64,000 nt of DNA from Apostichopus japonicus (taxonomy: Eukaryota > Echinodermata > Holothuroidea > Aspidochirotida > Stichopodidae), in NCBI RefSeq assembly GCF_037975245.1, contig NC_092571.1, forward strand, positions 5,230,001-5,294,000, written 5' to 3'. Under the pieces are notes generated by a model, which was not told the DNA's origin, ran no database searches, and saw only the letters and a program-made list of their open reading frames with translations. Both the position numbers and the translations under genes were made by a program. The number at the start of each line of letters is the position of its first letter. The stretch's first letter is position 1. This document shows, in pieces, positions 38,540 through 51,267 of the stretch.

Positions 38540-41500
38540 CGATCAATCGAATGTGCGGTACCGATCAATCGAATGTTCGGTACCGATCAATCGAATGTGC
38601 GGTACCGATTCATCGAATGTGCGGTACCGATCAATCGAATGTTCGATACCGATCAATCGAATGTGCGGTACCGAACAATGGAATGTGCGGTACCGATCAA
38701 TCCAATGTTCGGTACCGATCATTCGAATGTTCGCTACCGATCAATCGATTGTGCGGTACCGATTAATCGAATGTGCGGTACCGATCAATCGAATGTGCGG
38801 TACCGATCAATCGAATGTTCGGTACCGATCAATCGAATGTTCGGTACCGATCAATCGAATGTTCGGTACCGATCAATCGAATGATCGGTACCGATCAATC
38901 GAATGTGCGGTACCGATAAATGGAATGTGCGTTACCAATCAATCGAATGTTCGGTACCGATAAATGGAATGTGCGTTACCGATCAATCGAATGTTCGGTA
39001 CCGATCAATCGAATGTGCGGTACCGATCAATCGAATGTGCGTTACCGATCAATCGAATGTTCGGTACCGATTAATCGAATGTGCGGTACCGATCAATCGA
39101 ATGTGCTGTACCGATCAATCGAATGTGCAGTACCGATCAATCATATGTGCTGTACCGATCAATCGAATGTGCGATACCGATCAATCAAATGTGCGGTACC
39201 GATCAATCGAATGTTCGGTACCGATCAATCGAATGTGCGGTACCGATCAATCGAATGTGCGGTACCGATCAATCGAATGTTCGACACCGATCAATCGAAT
39301 GTGCGGTACCGAACAATCGAATGTGCGGTACCGAACAATCGAATGTGCGGTACCGATCAATCGAATGTGCGGTACCGATGAATCGAATGTGCGGTACCGA
39401 TCAATCGAATGTTCGGTACCGATCAATCGAATGTGCGGTACCGATCAATCGATTGTGCGGTACCGATCAATCGAATGTTCGGTACCGATCAATCGAATGT
39501 GCGGTACCGATCAATCGAATGTTCGGTACCGATCAATCAAATGTTCGGAACCGATCAATCGAATGTTCGATACCGATCAATCGAATTTTCGGTACCGAAC
39601 AATCGAATATGCGGTATCGATCAATCGAATGTGCGGTACCGATCAATCGAATGTACGGTACCGATCAATCGAACGAGCGGTACCGATCAATCGAATGTGC
39701 GGTAGCGATCAATCGAATGTGCGGTAACGATCAATCGAATGTTCGATACCGATCAATCGAATGTTCGGTACCGATCAATCGAATGTGCGGTACCGATCAA
39801 TCGAATGTGCGGTACCGATCAATCGATTGTGCGTTACCGATCAATCGAATGTTCGGTACCGATCAATCGAATGTGCGGTACCGATCAAACGAATGTGCGA
39901 TATTGATCAATCTAATGTTCGATACCGATCATTCGAATGTTCGCTACCGATCAATCGATTGTGCGGTACCGATCAATCGAATGATCGGTACCGATCAATC
40001 GAATGTGCGGTACCGATCAATCGAATGTTCGGTCCGATCAATCGAATGTGCGGTAACGATCAATCGAATGTTCGATACCGATCAATCGAATGTTCGGTAC
40101 CGATCAATCGAATGTGCGGTACCGATCAATCGAATGTGCGGTACCGATCAATCGATTGTGCGTTACCGATCAATCGAATGTTCGGTACCGATCAATCGAA
40201 TGTGCGGTACCGATCAAACGAATGTGCGGTATTGATCAATCTAATGTTCGATACCGATCAATCGAATGTTCGGTACCGATCAATCGAATGTTCGGTACCG
40301 ATCAATCGAATGTGCGGTACCGATTGATCGAATGTGCGGTACCGATCAATCGAATGTTCGATACCGATCAATCGAATGTGCGGTACCGAACAATCGAATG
40401 TGCGGTACCGATCAATCGAATGTGCGGTATTGATCAATCGAATGTTCGGTACCGATCAATCGAATGTGCGGTACCGATTAATCGAATGTGCGGTACCGAT
40501 CAATCGAATGTGCGGTACCGATCAATCGAATGTTCGATACCGATCAATCGAATGTGCGGTACCGAACAATCGAATGTGCGGTACCGAACAATCGAATATG
40601 CGGTACCGATCAATTGAGTGTGCGGTACCGATCAATCGAATGTGCGGTACCGATCAACTAATGTGCGATACCGAACAATCGAATGTTCGGTACCGTACCG
40701 ATCAATCGAATGTGCGGTACCGATGAATCGAATGTTCGGTACCGATCAATCGAATGTGCGGTACCGATCAATCGAATGTGCGGTACCGATCAATCGAATG
40801 TGCGGTACCGATCAATCGAATGTTCGGTACCGATCAATCGAATGTGCGGTACCGATCAATCGAATGTGCGGTACCGATGAATCGAATGTGCGGTACCGAT
40901 CAATCGAATGTGCGGTACCGATCAATCGAATGTTCGGTACCGATCAATCGAATGTGCGGTACCGATCAATCGAATGTGCGGTACCGATCAATCGAATGTG
41001 CGGTACCGATCAATCGAATGTTCGGTACCGATCAATCGAATGTGCGGTACCGATCAATCGAATGTGCGGTACCGATCAATCGAATGTGCGGTACCGAACA
41101 ATCGAATTTGCGGTACCGAACAATCGAATGTGCGGTACCGATCAATCGAATGTGCGGTATTGATCAATCGAATGTTCGGTACCGATCAATCGAATGTTCG
41201 ACACCGATCAATCGAATGTGCGGTACCGAACAATCGAATGTGCGGTACCGAACAATCGAATGTGCGGTACCGATCAATCGAATGTGCGGTACCGATCAAT
41301 CGAATGTGCGGTACCGATCAATCGAATGTTCGGTACCGATCAATCGAATGTGCGGTACCGATCAATCGATTGTGCGTTACCGATCAATCGAATGTTCGGT
41401 ACCGATCAATCGAATGTGCGGTACCGATCAATCGAATGTTCGGTACCGATCAATCGAATGTTCGGAACCGATCAATCGAATGTTCGATACCGATCAATCG

Positions 41501-42924
41501 AATTTTCGGTACCGAACAATCGAATATGCGGTATCGATCAATCGAATGTGCGGTACCGATCAATCGAATGTACGGTACCGATCAATCGAACGAGCGGTAC
41601 CGATCAATCGAATGTGCGGTAGCGATCAATCGAATGTGCGGTAACGATCAATCGAATGTTCGATACCGATCAATCGAATGTTCGGTACCGATCAATCGAA
41701 TAAGCGGTACCGATCAATCGAATGTGCGGTACCGATCAATCGATTGTGCGTTACCGATCAATCGAATGTTCGGTACCGATCAATCGAATGTGCGGTACCG
41801 ATCAAACGAATGTGCGGTATTGATCAATCTACTGTTCGATACCGATCAATCGAATGTTCGGTACCGATCAATCGAATGTTCGGTACCGATCAATCGAATG
41901 TGCGGTACCGATTGATCGAATGTGCGGTACCGATCAATCGAATGTTCGATACCGATCAATCGAATGTGCGGTACCGAACAATCGAATGTGCGGTACCGAT
42001 CAATCGAATGTGCGGTACCGATCATTCGAATGTGCGGTACCGATCAATCGAATGTGCGGTACCGATCAATCGAATGTTCGATACCGATCAATCGAATGTG
42101 CGGTACCGAACAATCGAATGTGCGGTACCGAACAATCGAATATGCGGTACCGATCAATTGAGTGTGCGGTACCGATCAATAAAATGTGCGGTACCGATCA
42201 ACTAATGTGCGATACCGAACAATCGAATGTTCGGTACCGTACCGATCAATCGAATGTGCGGTACCGATGAATCGAATGTTCGGTACCGATCAATCGAATG
42301 TGCGGTACCGATCAATCGAATGTGCGGTACCGATCAATCGAATGTGCGGTACCGATCAATCGAATGTTCGGTACCGATCAATCGAATGTGCGGTACCGAT
42401 CAATCGAATGTGCGGTACCGATGAATCGAATGTGCGGTACCGATCAATCGAATGTGCGGTACCGATCAATCGAATGTTCGGTACCGATCAATCGAATGTG
42501 CGGTACCGATCAATCGAATGTGCGGTACCGATCAATCGAATGTGTGGTACCGATCAATCGAATGTTCGGTACCGATCAATCGAATGTGCGGTACCGATCA
42601 ATCGAATGTGCGGTACCGATCAATCGAATGTGCGGTACCGAACAATCGAATTTGCGGTACCGAACAATCGAATGTGCGGTACCGATCAATCGAATGTGCG
42701 GTATTGATCAATCGAATGTTCGGTACCGATCAATCGAATGTTCGACACCGATCAATCGAATGTGCGGTACCGAACAATCGAATGTGCGGTACCGATCAAT
42801 CGAATGTGCGGTATTGATCAATCGAATGTTCGGTACCGATCAATCGAATGTTCGACACCGATCAATCGAATGTGCGGTACCGAACAATCGAATGTGCGGT
42901 ACCGAACAATCGAATGTTCGGTAC
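38540..42924 (+). repeat. 4,385-bp tandem duplication, unit 2
   Basis: Second unit of the pair, with identity running to 42,961. Cassettes are at 40690 and 42234. The tail from 42,747 is in turn duplicated at 57,428 onward, so this unit was completed before, or together with, that larger event. Confidence 0.94.
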
Positions 42925-44029
42925 CGATCAATCGAATGTGCGGTACCGATCAATCGAATGTGCGGTACCGATCAATCGAATGTTCGGTACCGATCAATCG
43001 AATGTGCGGTACCGATCAATCGATTGTGCGGTACCGATCAATCGAATGTTCGGTACCGATCAATCGAATGTGCGGTACCGATCAATCGAATGTTCGGTAC
43101 CGATCAATCGAATGTTCGGAACCGATCAATCGAATGTTCGATACCGATCAATCGAATTTTCGGTACCGAACAATCGAATATGCGGTATCGATCAATCGAA
43201 TGTGCGGTACCGATCAATCGAATGTACGGTACCGATCAATCGAACGAGCGGTACCGATCAATCGAATGTGCGGTAGCGATCAATCGAATGTGCGGTAACG
43301 ATCAAACGAATGTTCGATACCGATCAATCGAATGTTCGGTACCGATCAATCGAATGTGCGGTACCGATCAATCGAATGTGCGGTACCGATCAATCGATTA
43401 TGCGTTACCGATCAATCGAATGTTCGGTACCGATCAATCGAATGTGCGGTACCGATCAAACGAATGTGCGGTATTGATCAATCTAATGTTCGATACCGAT
43501 CAATCGAATGTTCGGTACCGATCAATCGAATGTTCGGTACCGATCAATCGAATGTGCGGTATTGATTAATCGAATGTGCGGTATTGATCAATCGACTGTT
43601 CGGTACCGATCAATCGAATGTGCGGTACCGATCAATCGAATGTTCGTTACCGATCAATCGAATGTTCGGTACCGATCAATCGATTGTGCGGTACCGATCA
43701 ATCGAATGTTCGGTACCGATCAATCGAATGTGCGGTACCGATCAATCGAATGTTCGGTACCGATCAATCGAATGTGCGGTATTGATCAATCGAATGTTCG
43801 GTACCGATCAATCGAATGTGCGGTACCGATTAATCGAATGTGCGGTACCGATCAATCGAATGTTCGGTACCGATCAATCGAATGTGCGGTACCGATCAAT
43901 CGAATGTTCGTTACCGATCAATCGAATGTGCGGTACCGATCAATCGAATGTGCGGTACCGATCAATCGAATGTGCGGTACCGTTCAATCGAATGTTCGAT
44001 ACCGATCAATCGAATGTGCGGTACCGATC

Positions 44030-44340
44030 AATCGAATGTTCGATACCGATCAATCGAATGTGCGGTACCGAACAATCGAATGTGCGATACCGATCAATCG
44101 AATGTGCGGTACCGAACAATCGAATGTGCGGTACCGAACAATCGAATGTGCGGTACCGATCAATCGAATGTGCGGTACCGATCAATCGAATGTGCGGTAC
44201 CGAACAATCGAATGTGCGATACCGATCAATCGAATGTGCGGTACCGAACAATCGAATGTGCGGTACCGAACAATCGAATGTGCGGTACCGATCAATCGAA
44301 TGTGCGGTACCGATCAATCGAATGTGCGGTACCGATCAAT
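44030..44340 (+). repeat. 132-bp local higher-order repeat, two copies
   Basis: A six-monomer unit with GAACAATC monomers and one GTGCGATACC repeats at offset 132 (GATACC at 44087 and 44219). GAAC variants remove the TGA that the canonical monomer places on the - strand, so a 103-codon minus-strand frame opens here (44,006-44,317). This is a side effect of variant order, not evidence of a gene. The copy is at about 58,711-59,021. Confidence 0.85.
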
Positions 44341-46940
44341 CGAATGTGCGGTACCGATAAAGTAATGTTCGGTACCGATCAATCGAATGTGCGGTACCGA
44401 ACAATCGAATGTGCGGTACCGAACAATCGAATGTGCGGTACCGATCAATCGAATGTGCGGTACCGATCAATCGAATGTGCGGTACCGATCAATCGAATGT
44501 GCGGTACCGATGAATCGAATGTGCGGTACCGATAAAGTAATGTGCGATACCGAACAATCGAATGTTCGGTACCGTACCGATGAATCGAATGCTCGGTACC
44601 GATGAATCGAATGTGCGGTACCGATCAATCGAATGTTCGGTACCGATCAATCGAATGTGCGGTACCGATCAATCGAATGTGCGGTATTGATTAATCGAAT
44701 GTGCGGTATTGATCAATCGACTGTTCGGTACCGATCAATCGAATGTGCGGTACCGATCAATCGAATGTTCGTTACCGATCAATCGAATGTTCGGTACCGA
44801 TCAATCGATTGTGCGGTACCGATCAATCGAATGTTCGGTACCGATCAATCGAATGTGCGGTACCGATCAATCGAATGTTCGGTACCGATCAATCGAATGT
44901 GCGGTATTGATCAATCGAATGTTCGGTACCGATCAATCGAATGTGCGGTACCGATTAATCGAATGTGCGGTACCGATCAATCGAATGTTCGGTACCGATC
45001 AATCGAATGTTCGGTACCGATCAATCGAATGATCGGTACCGATCAATCGAATGTGCGGTACCGATCAATCGAATGTTCGTTACCGATCAATCGAATGTGC
45101 GGTAACGATCAATCGAATGTTCGATACCGATCCATCAAATGTTCGGTACCGATCAATCGAATGTTCGTTACCGATCAATCGAATGTGCGGTACCGATCAA
45201 TCGATTGTGCGTTACCGATCAATCGAATGTTCGGTACCGATCAATCGAATGTGCGGTACCGATCAAACGAATGTGCGGTATTGATCAATCTAATGTTCGA
45301 TACCGATCAATCGAATGTTCGGTACCGATCAATCAAATGTTCGGTACCGATCAATCGAATGTGCGGTACCGATTGATCGAATGTGCGGTACCGATCAATC
45401 GAATGTTCGATACCGATCAATCGAATTTGCGGTACCGAACAATCGAATGTGCGGTACCGATCAATCGAATGTGCGGTACCGATCAATCGAATGTTCGGTA
45501 CCGATCAATCGAATGTTCGGTACCGATCAATCGAATGTTCGGTACCGATCAATCGAATGATCGGTACCGATCAATCGAATGTGCGGTACCGATCAATCGA
45601 ATGTTCGTTACCGATCAATCGAATGTTCGGTACCGATCAATCGAATGTTCGGTACCGATAAATGGAATGTGCGTTACCGATCAATCGAATGTTCGGTACC
45701 GATCAATCGAATGTGCGGTACCGATCAATCGAATGTTCGGTACCGATCAATCGAATGTGCGGTACCGATCAATCGAATGTGCTGTACCGATCAATCGAAT
45801 GTGCGGTACCGATCAATCATATGTGCGGTACCGATCAATCGAATGTGCGATACCGATCAATCGAATGTGCGGTACCGATCAATCGAATGTTCGGTACCGA
45901 TCAATCGAATGTGCGGTACCGATCAATCGAATGTGCAGTACCGATCAATCGAATGTGCGGTATTGATCAATCGAATGTTCGGTACCGATCAATCGAATGT
46001 GCGGTACCGATTAATCGAATGTGCGGTACCGATGAATCGAATGTGCGGTACCGATCAATCGAATGTTCGATACCGATCAATCGAATGTGCGGTACCGAAC
46101 AATCGAATGTGCGGTACCGAACAATCGAATATGCGGTACCGATCAATTGAGTGTGCGGTACCGATCAATCGAATGTGCGGTACCGATCAACTAATGTGCG
46201 ATACCGAACAATCGAATGTTCGGTACCGTACCGATTAATCGAATGTGCGGTACCGATGAATCGAATGTTCGGTACCGATCAATCGAATGTGCGGTACCGA
46301 TCAATCGAATGTGCGGTACCGATCAATCGAATGTGCGGTACCGATCAATCGAATGTTCGGTACCGATCAATCGAATGTGCGGTACCGATCAATCGAATGT
46401 GCGGTACCGATGAATCGAATGTGCGGTACCGATCAATCGAATGTGCGGTACCGATCAATCGAATGTTCGGTACCGATCAATCGAATGTGCGGTACCGATC
46501 AATCGAATGTGCGGTACCGATCAATCGAATGTGCGGTACCGATCAATCGAATGTTCGGTACCGATCAATCGAATGTGCGGTACCGATCAATCGAATGTGC
46601 GGTACCGATCAATCGAATGTGCGGTACCGAACAATCGAATGTGCGGTACCGAACAATCGAATGTGCGGTACCGATCAATCGAATGTGCGGTATTGATCAA
46701 TCGAATGTGCGGTACCGATCAATCGAATGTGCGGTACCGATCAATCGAATGTTCGGTACCGATCAATCGAATGTTCGCTACCGATCAATCGATTGTGCGG
46801 TACCGATCAATCGAATGTTCGGTACCGATCAATAGAATGTACGATACCGATCAATCGAATGTTCGGTACCGATCAATCGAATGATCGGTACCGATCAATC
46901 GAATGTGCGGTACCGATCAATCGAATGTGCGTTACCGATC

Positions 46941-46950
46941 AATCGAATTG
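46941..46950 (+). other. Single-base deletion monomer (TCGAATTGCGG)
   Basis: TCGAATTGCGG replaces TCGAATGTGCGG, giving a 21-bp monomer. The same lesion is at 62,352-62,361, 15,411 bp away, and confirms the segmental duplication after its offset change. Confidence 0.9.
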
Positions 46951-47411
46951 CGGTACCGATCAATCGAGTGTGCGGTACCGATCAATCGAATGTGCGGTAC
47001 CGATCAACTAATGTGCGATACCGATCAATCGAATGTGCGGTACCGATCAATCGAATGTGCGTTACCGATCAATCGAATGTTCGGTACCGATCAATCGAAT
47101 GTTCGGTACCGATAAATGGAATGTGCGTTACCGATCAATCGAATGTTCGGTACCGATCAATCGAATGTGCGGTACCGATCAATCGAATGTGTTGTACCGA
47201 TCAATCGAATGTGCGGTACCGATCAATCATATGTGCGGTACCGATCAATCGAATGTGCGATACCGATCAATCAAATGTGCGGTACCGATCAATCGAATGT
47301 TCGGTACCGATCAATCGAATGTGCGGTACCGATCAATCGAATGTGCGGTACCGATCAATCGAATGTTCGATACCGATCAATCGAATGTGCGGTACCGAAC
47401 AATCGAATGTT

Positions 47412-50400
47412 CGGTACCGATCAATCGAATGTGCGGTACCGATCAATCGAATGTGCGGTACCGATCAATCGAATGTTCGATACCGATCAATCGAATGTGC
47501 GGTACCGAACAATCGAATGTGCGGTACCGAACAATCGAATGTGCGGTACCGATCAATCGAATGAGCGGGACCGATCAATCATATGTGCGGTACCGATCAA
47601 TCGAATTTGCGATACCGATCAATCGAATATGCGGTACCGATCAATCGAATGTTCGGTACCGATCAATCGAATGTTCGGTACCGATCAATCGAAAATGCGG
47701 TACCGATCAATCGAATGTTCGATACCGATCAATCGAATGTGCGGTACCGAACAATCGAATGTGCGGTACCGAACAATCGAATGTGCGGTACCGATCAATC
47801 GAATGTGCGGTACCGATCAATCGAATGTGCGGTACCGATCAATCGAATGTGCGGTACCGATCAATCGAATGTGCGGTACCGATCAACTAATGTGCGATAC
47901 CGAACAATCGAATGTTCGGTACCGTACCGATGAATCGAATGTGCGGTACCGATCAATCGAATGTGCGGTACCGATCAATCGAATGTTCGGTACCGATCAA
48001 TCGAATGTGCGGTACCGATCAATCGAATGTGCGGTATTCATCAATCGAATGTTCGGTACCGATCAATCGAATGTGCGGTACCGATTAATCGAATGTGCGG
48101 TACCGATCAATCGAATGTGCGGTACCGATCAATCGAATGTTCGATACCGATCAATCGAATGTGCGGTACCGAACAATCGAATGTGCGGTACCGAACAATC
48201 GAATATGCGGTACCGATCAATCGAGTGTGCGGTACCGATCAATCGAATGTGCGGTACCGATCAACTAATGTGCGATACCGAACAATCGAATGTTCGGTAC
48301 CGTACCGATGAATCGAATGTGCGGTACCGATGAATCGAATGTTCGGTACCGATCAATCGAATGTGCGATACCGATCAATCAAATGTGCGGTACCGATCAA
48401 TCGAATGTTCGGTACCGATCAATCGAATGTGCGGTACCGATCAATCAAATGTGCGGTACCGATCAATCGTATGTTCGATACCGATCAATCGAATGTGCGG
48501 TACCGAACAATCGAATGTGCGGTACCGATCAATCGAATGTGCGGTACCGATCAATCGAATGTGCGGTACCGATCAATCGAATGTGCGGTACCGATCAATC
48601 GAATGTGCGGTACCGATCAATCGAATGTGCGGTACCGATTAATCGAATGTGCGGTACCGATCAACTAATGTGCGATACCGAACAATCGAATGTTCGGTAC
48701 CGTACCGATGAATCGAATGTGCGGTACCGATCAATCGAATGTGCGGTACCGATCAATCGAATGTTCGGTACCGATCAATCGAATGTTCGATACCGATCAA
48801 TCGAATGTGCGGTACCGAACAATCGAATGTGCGGTACCGAACAATCGAATGTGCGGTACCGATCAATCGAGTGTGCGGTACCGATCAATCGAATGTGCGG
48901 TACCGATCAACTAATGTGCGATACCGAACAATCGAATGTTCGGTACCGTACCGATGAATCGAATGTGCGGTACCGATGAATCGAATGTTCGGTACCGATC
49001 AATCGAATATGCGGTACCGATCAATCGAATGTGCGGTACCGATCAATCGAATGTGCGGTATTGATCAATCGAATGTTCGGTACCGATCAATCGAATGTGC
49101 GGTACCGATCAATCGAATGTGCGGTATTGATCAATCGAATGTGCGGTACCGATCAACTAATGTGCGATACCGAACAATCGAATGTTCGGTACCGTACCGA
49201 TGAATCGAATGTGCGGTACCGATGAATCGAATGTTCGGTACCGATCAATCGAATGTGCGGTACCGATCAATCGAATGTGCGGTACCGATCAATCGAATGT
49301 GCGGTACCGATCAATCGAATGTGCGGTACCGATCAATCGAATGTGCGGTACCGATCAACTAATGTGCGATACCGAACAATCGAATGTTCGGTACCGTACC
49401 GATGAATCGAATGTGCGGTACCGATCAATCGAATGTGCGGTACCGATCAATCGAATGTTCGGTACCGATCAATCGAATGTGCGGTACCGATCAATCGAAT
49501 GTGCGGTATTCATCAATCGAATGTTCGGTACCGATCAATCGAATGTGCGGTACCGATTAATCGAATGTGCGGTACCGATCAATCGAATGTGCGGTACCGA
49601 TCAATCGAATGTTCGATACCGATCAATCGAATGTGCGGTACCGAACAATCGAATGTGCGGTACCGATCAATCGAATGTGCGGTATTGATCAATCGAATGT
49701 GCGGTACCGATCAACTAATGTGCGATACCGAACAATCGAATGTTCGGTACCGTACCGATGAATCGAATGTGCGGTACCGATGAATCGAATGTTCGGTACC
49801 GATCAATCGAATGTGCGGTACCGATCAATCGAATGTGCGGTACCGATCAATCGAATGTTCGGTACCGATCAATCGAATGTTCGTTACCGATCAATTGAAT
49901 GTGCGGTATTGATCAATCGAATGTTCGTTACCGATCAATCGAATGTGCGGTATTGATCAATCGAATGTGCGGTACCGATCAATCGAATGTGCGGTACCGA
50001 TCAATCGAATGTTCGGTACCGATGAATCGAATGTTCGGTACCGATCAATCGAATGTTCGGTACCGATCAATCGAATGTTCGGTACCGATGAATCGAATGT
50101 GCGGTACCGATCAATCGAATGTGCGGTACCGATCAATCGAATGTGCGGTACCGATCAATCGAATGTTCGTTACCGATCAATCGAATGTTCGGTACCGATC
50201 AATCGAATGTTCGGTACCGATCAATCGAATGTGCGTTACCGATCAATCGAATGTTCGGTACCGATCAATCGAATGTGCGGTACCGATCAATCGAATGTTC
50301 GGTACCGATCAATCGAATGTGCGGTACCGAACAATCGAATGTGCGGTACCGAACAATCGAATGTGCGGTACCGAACAATCGAATGTGCGGTACCGATCAA

Positions 50401-51267
50401 TCGAATGTGCGGTATTATTCAATCGAATGTTCGGTACCGATCAATCGAATGTGCGGTACCGATCAATCAAATGTTCGTTACCGATCAATCGAATGTGCGG
50501 TACCGATCAATCGAATGTGCGTTACCGATCAATCGAATGTTCGGTACCGATCAATCGAATGTTCGGTACCGATCAATCGAATGTGCGTTACCGATCAATC
50601 GAATGTTCGGTACCGATCAATCGAATGTGCGGCACCGATTAATCGAATGTGCGGTACCGATGAATCGAATGTGCGGTACCGATCAATCAAATGTGCGGTA
50701 CCGATCAATCGAATGTGCGGTACCGATCAATCGAATGTTCGTTACCGATCAATTGAATGTGCGGTACCGATCAATCGAATGTTCGTTACCGATCAATCGA
50801 ATGTGCGGTACCGATCAATCGAATGTTCGGTACCGATCAATCGAATGATCGGTACCGATCAATCGAATGTTCGGTAGCGATCAATCGAATGTGCGGTACC
50901 GATCAATCGAATGTGCGGTACCGATCAATCGAATGTGCGTTACCGATCAATCGAATGTTCGGTACCGATCAATCGAATGTTCGGTACCGATCAATCGAAT
51001 GTGCGTTACCGATCAATCGAATGTTCGGTACCGATCAATCGAATGTGCGGTACCGATCAATCGAATGTTCGGTACCGATCAATCGAATGTGCGGTACCGA
51101 ACAATCGAATGTGCGGTACCGAACAATCGAATGTTCGGTACCGAACAATCGAATGTGCGGTATTATTCAATCGAATGTGCGGTATTATTCAATCGAATGT
51201 TCGGTACCGATCAATCGAATGTGCGGTACCGATCAATCGAATGTTCGTTACCGATCAATCGAATGTG
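47412..51267 (+). repeat. 3,856-bp tandem duplication, unit 1
   Basis: Bases 47,412-51,291 match 51,268-55,147 at offset 3,856. The ends are T47411 versus G51267 and G51292 versus T55148. One substitution was found, C50112 versus G53968. The unit contains seven doubled-GTACC elements (47919, 48297, 48697, 48943, 49189, 49391, 49747) and GTATTATTC monomers that recur only in the partner and at about 55,945. Confidence 0.95.
47880..49760 (+). repeat. Cassette-dense tract
   Basis: Seven cassettes lie in under 1.9 kb with spacings of 378, 400, 246, 246, 202 and 356 bp, against roughly 0.7-4 kb elsewhere. Units of the same length (the two 246-bp ones) differ in internal variant order, so cassettes were multiplied by exchanges of varying size rather than by copying one fixed unit. 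The same tract is repeated at 51,736-53,616. Confidence 0.88.

Larger units (their letters stand above)
42747..48391 (+). repeat. 14.7-kb-offset segmental duplication, copy 1
   Basis: Matches 57,428-64,000 at offset 14,681, then 15,411 after about 61 kb and 15,609 after about 62.7 kb. The match continues to the edge of the window, so its true end is unseen. Differences noted: T45427 versus G60108 and C45572 versus A60253. Cassettes are at 44569, 46223, 47919 and 48297. Two GATAAAGTAATG 21-bp monomers (about 44,356 and 44,531) are found only here and in the partner. Confidence 0.94.

Noticed and set aside
36305-42243. The recurrent 1,544-bp cassette spacing (2467-4011, 36305-37849, 40690-42234) as one universal higher-order repeat
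   Set aside because: The internal variant order differs between the left and right examples. Spacings are quantised near 22n+4, so equal lengths arise by chance, and the last two are copies through the 4,385-bp duplication.
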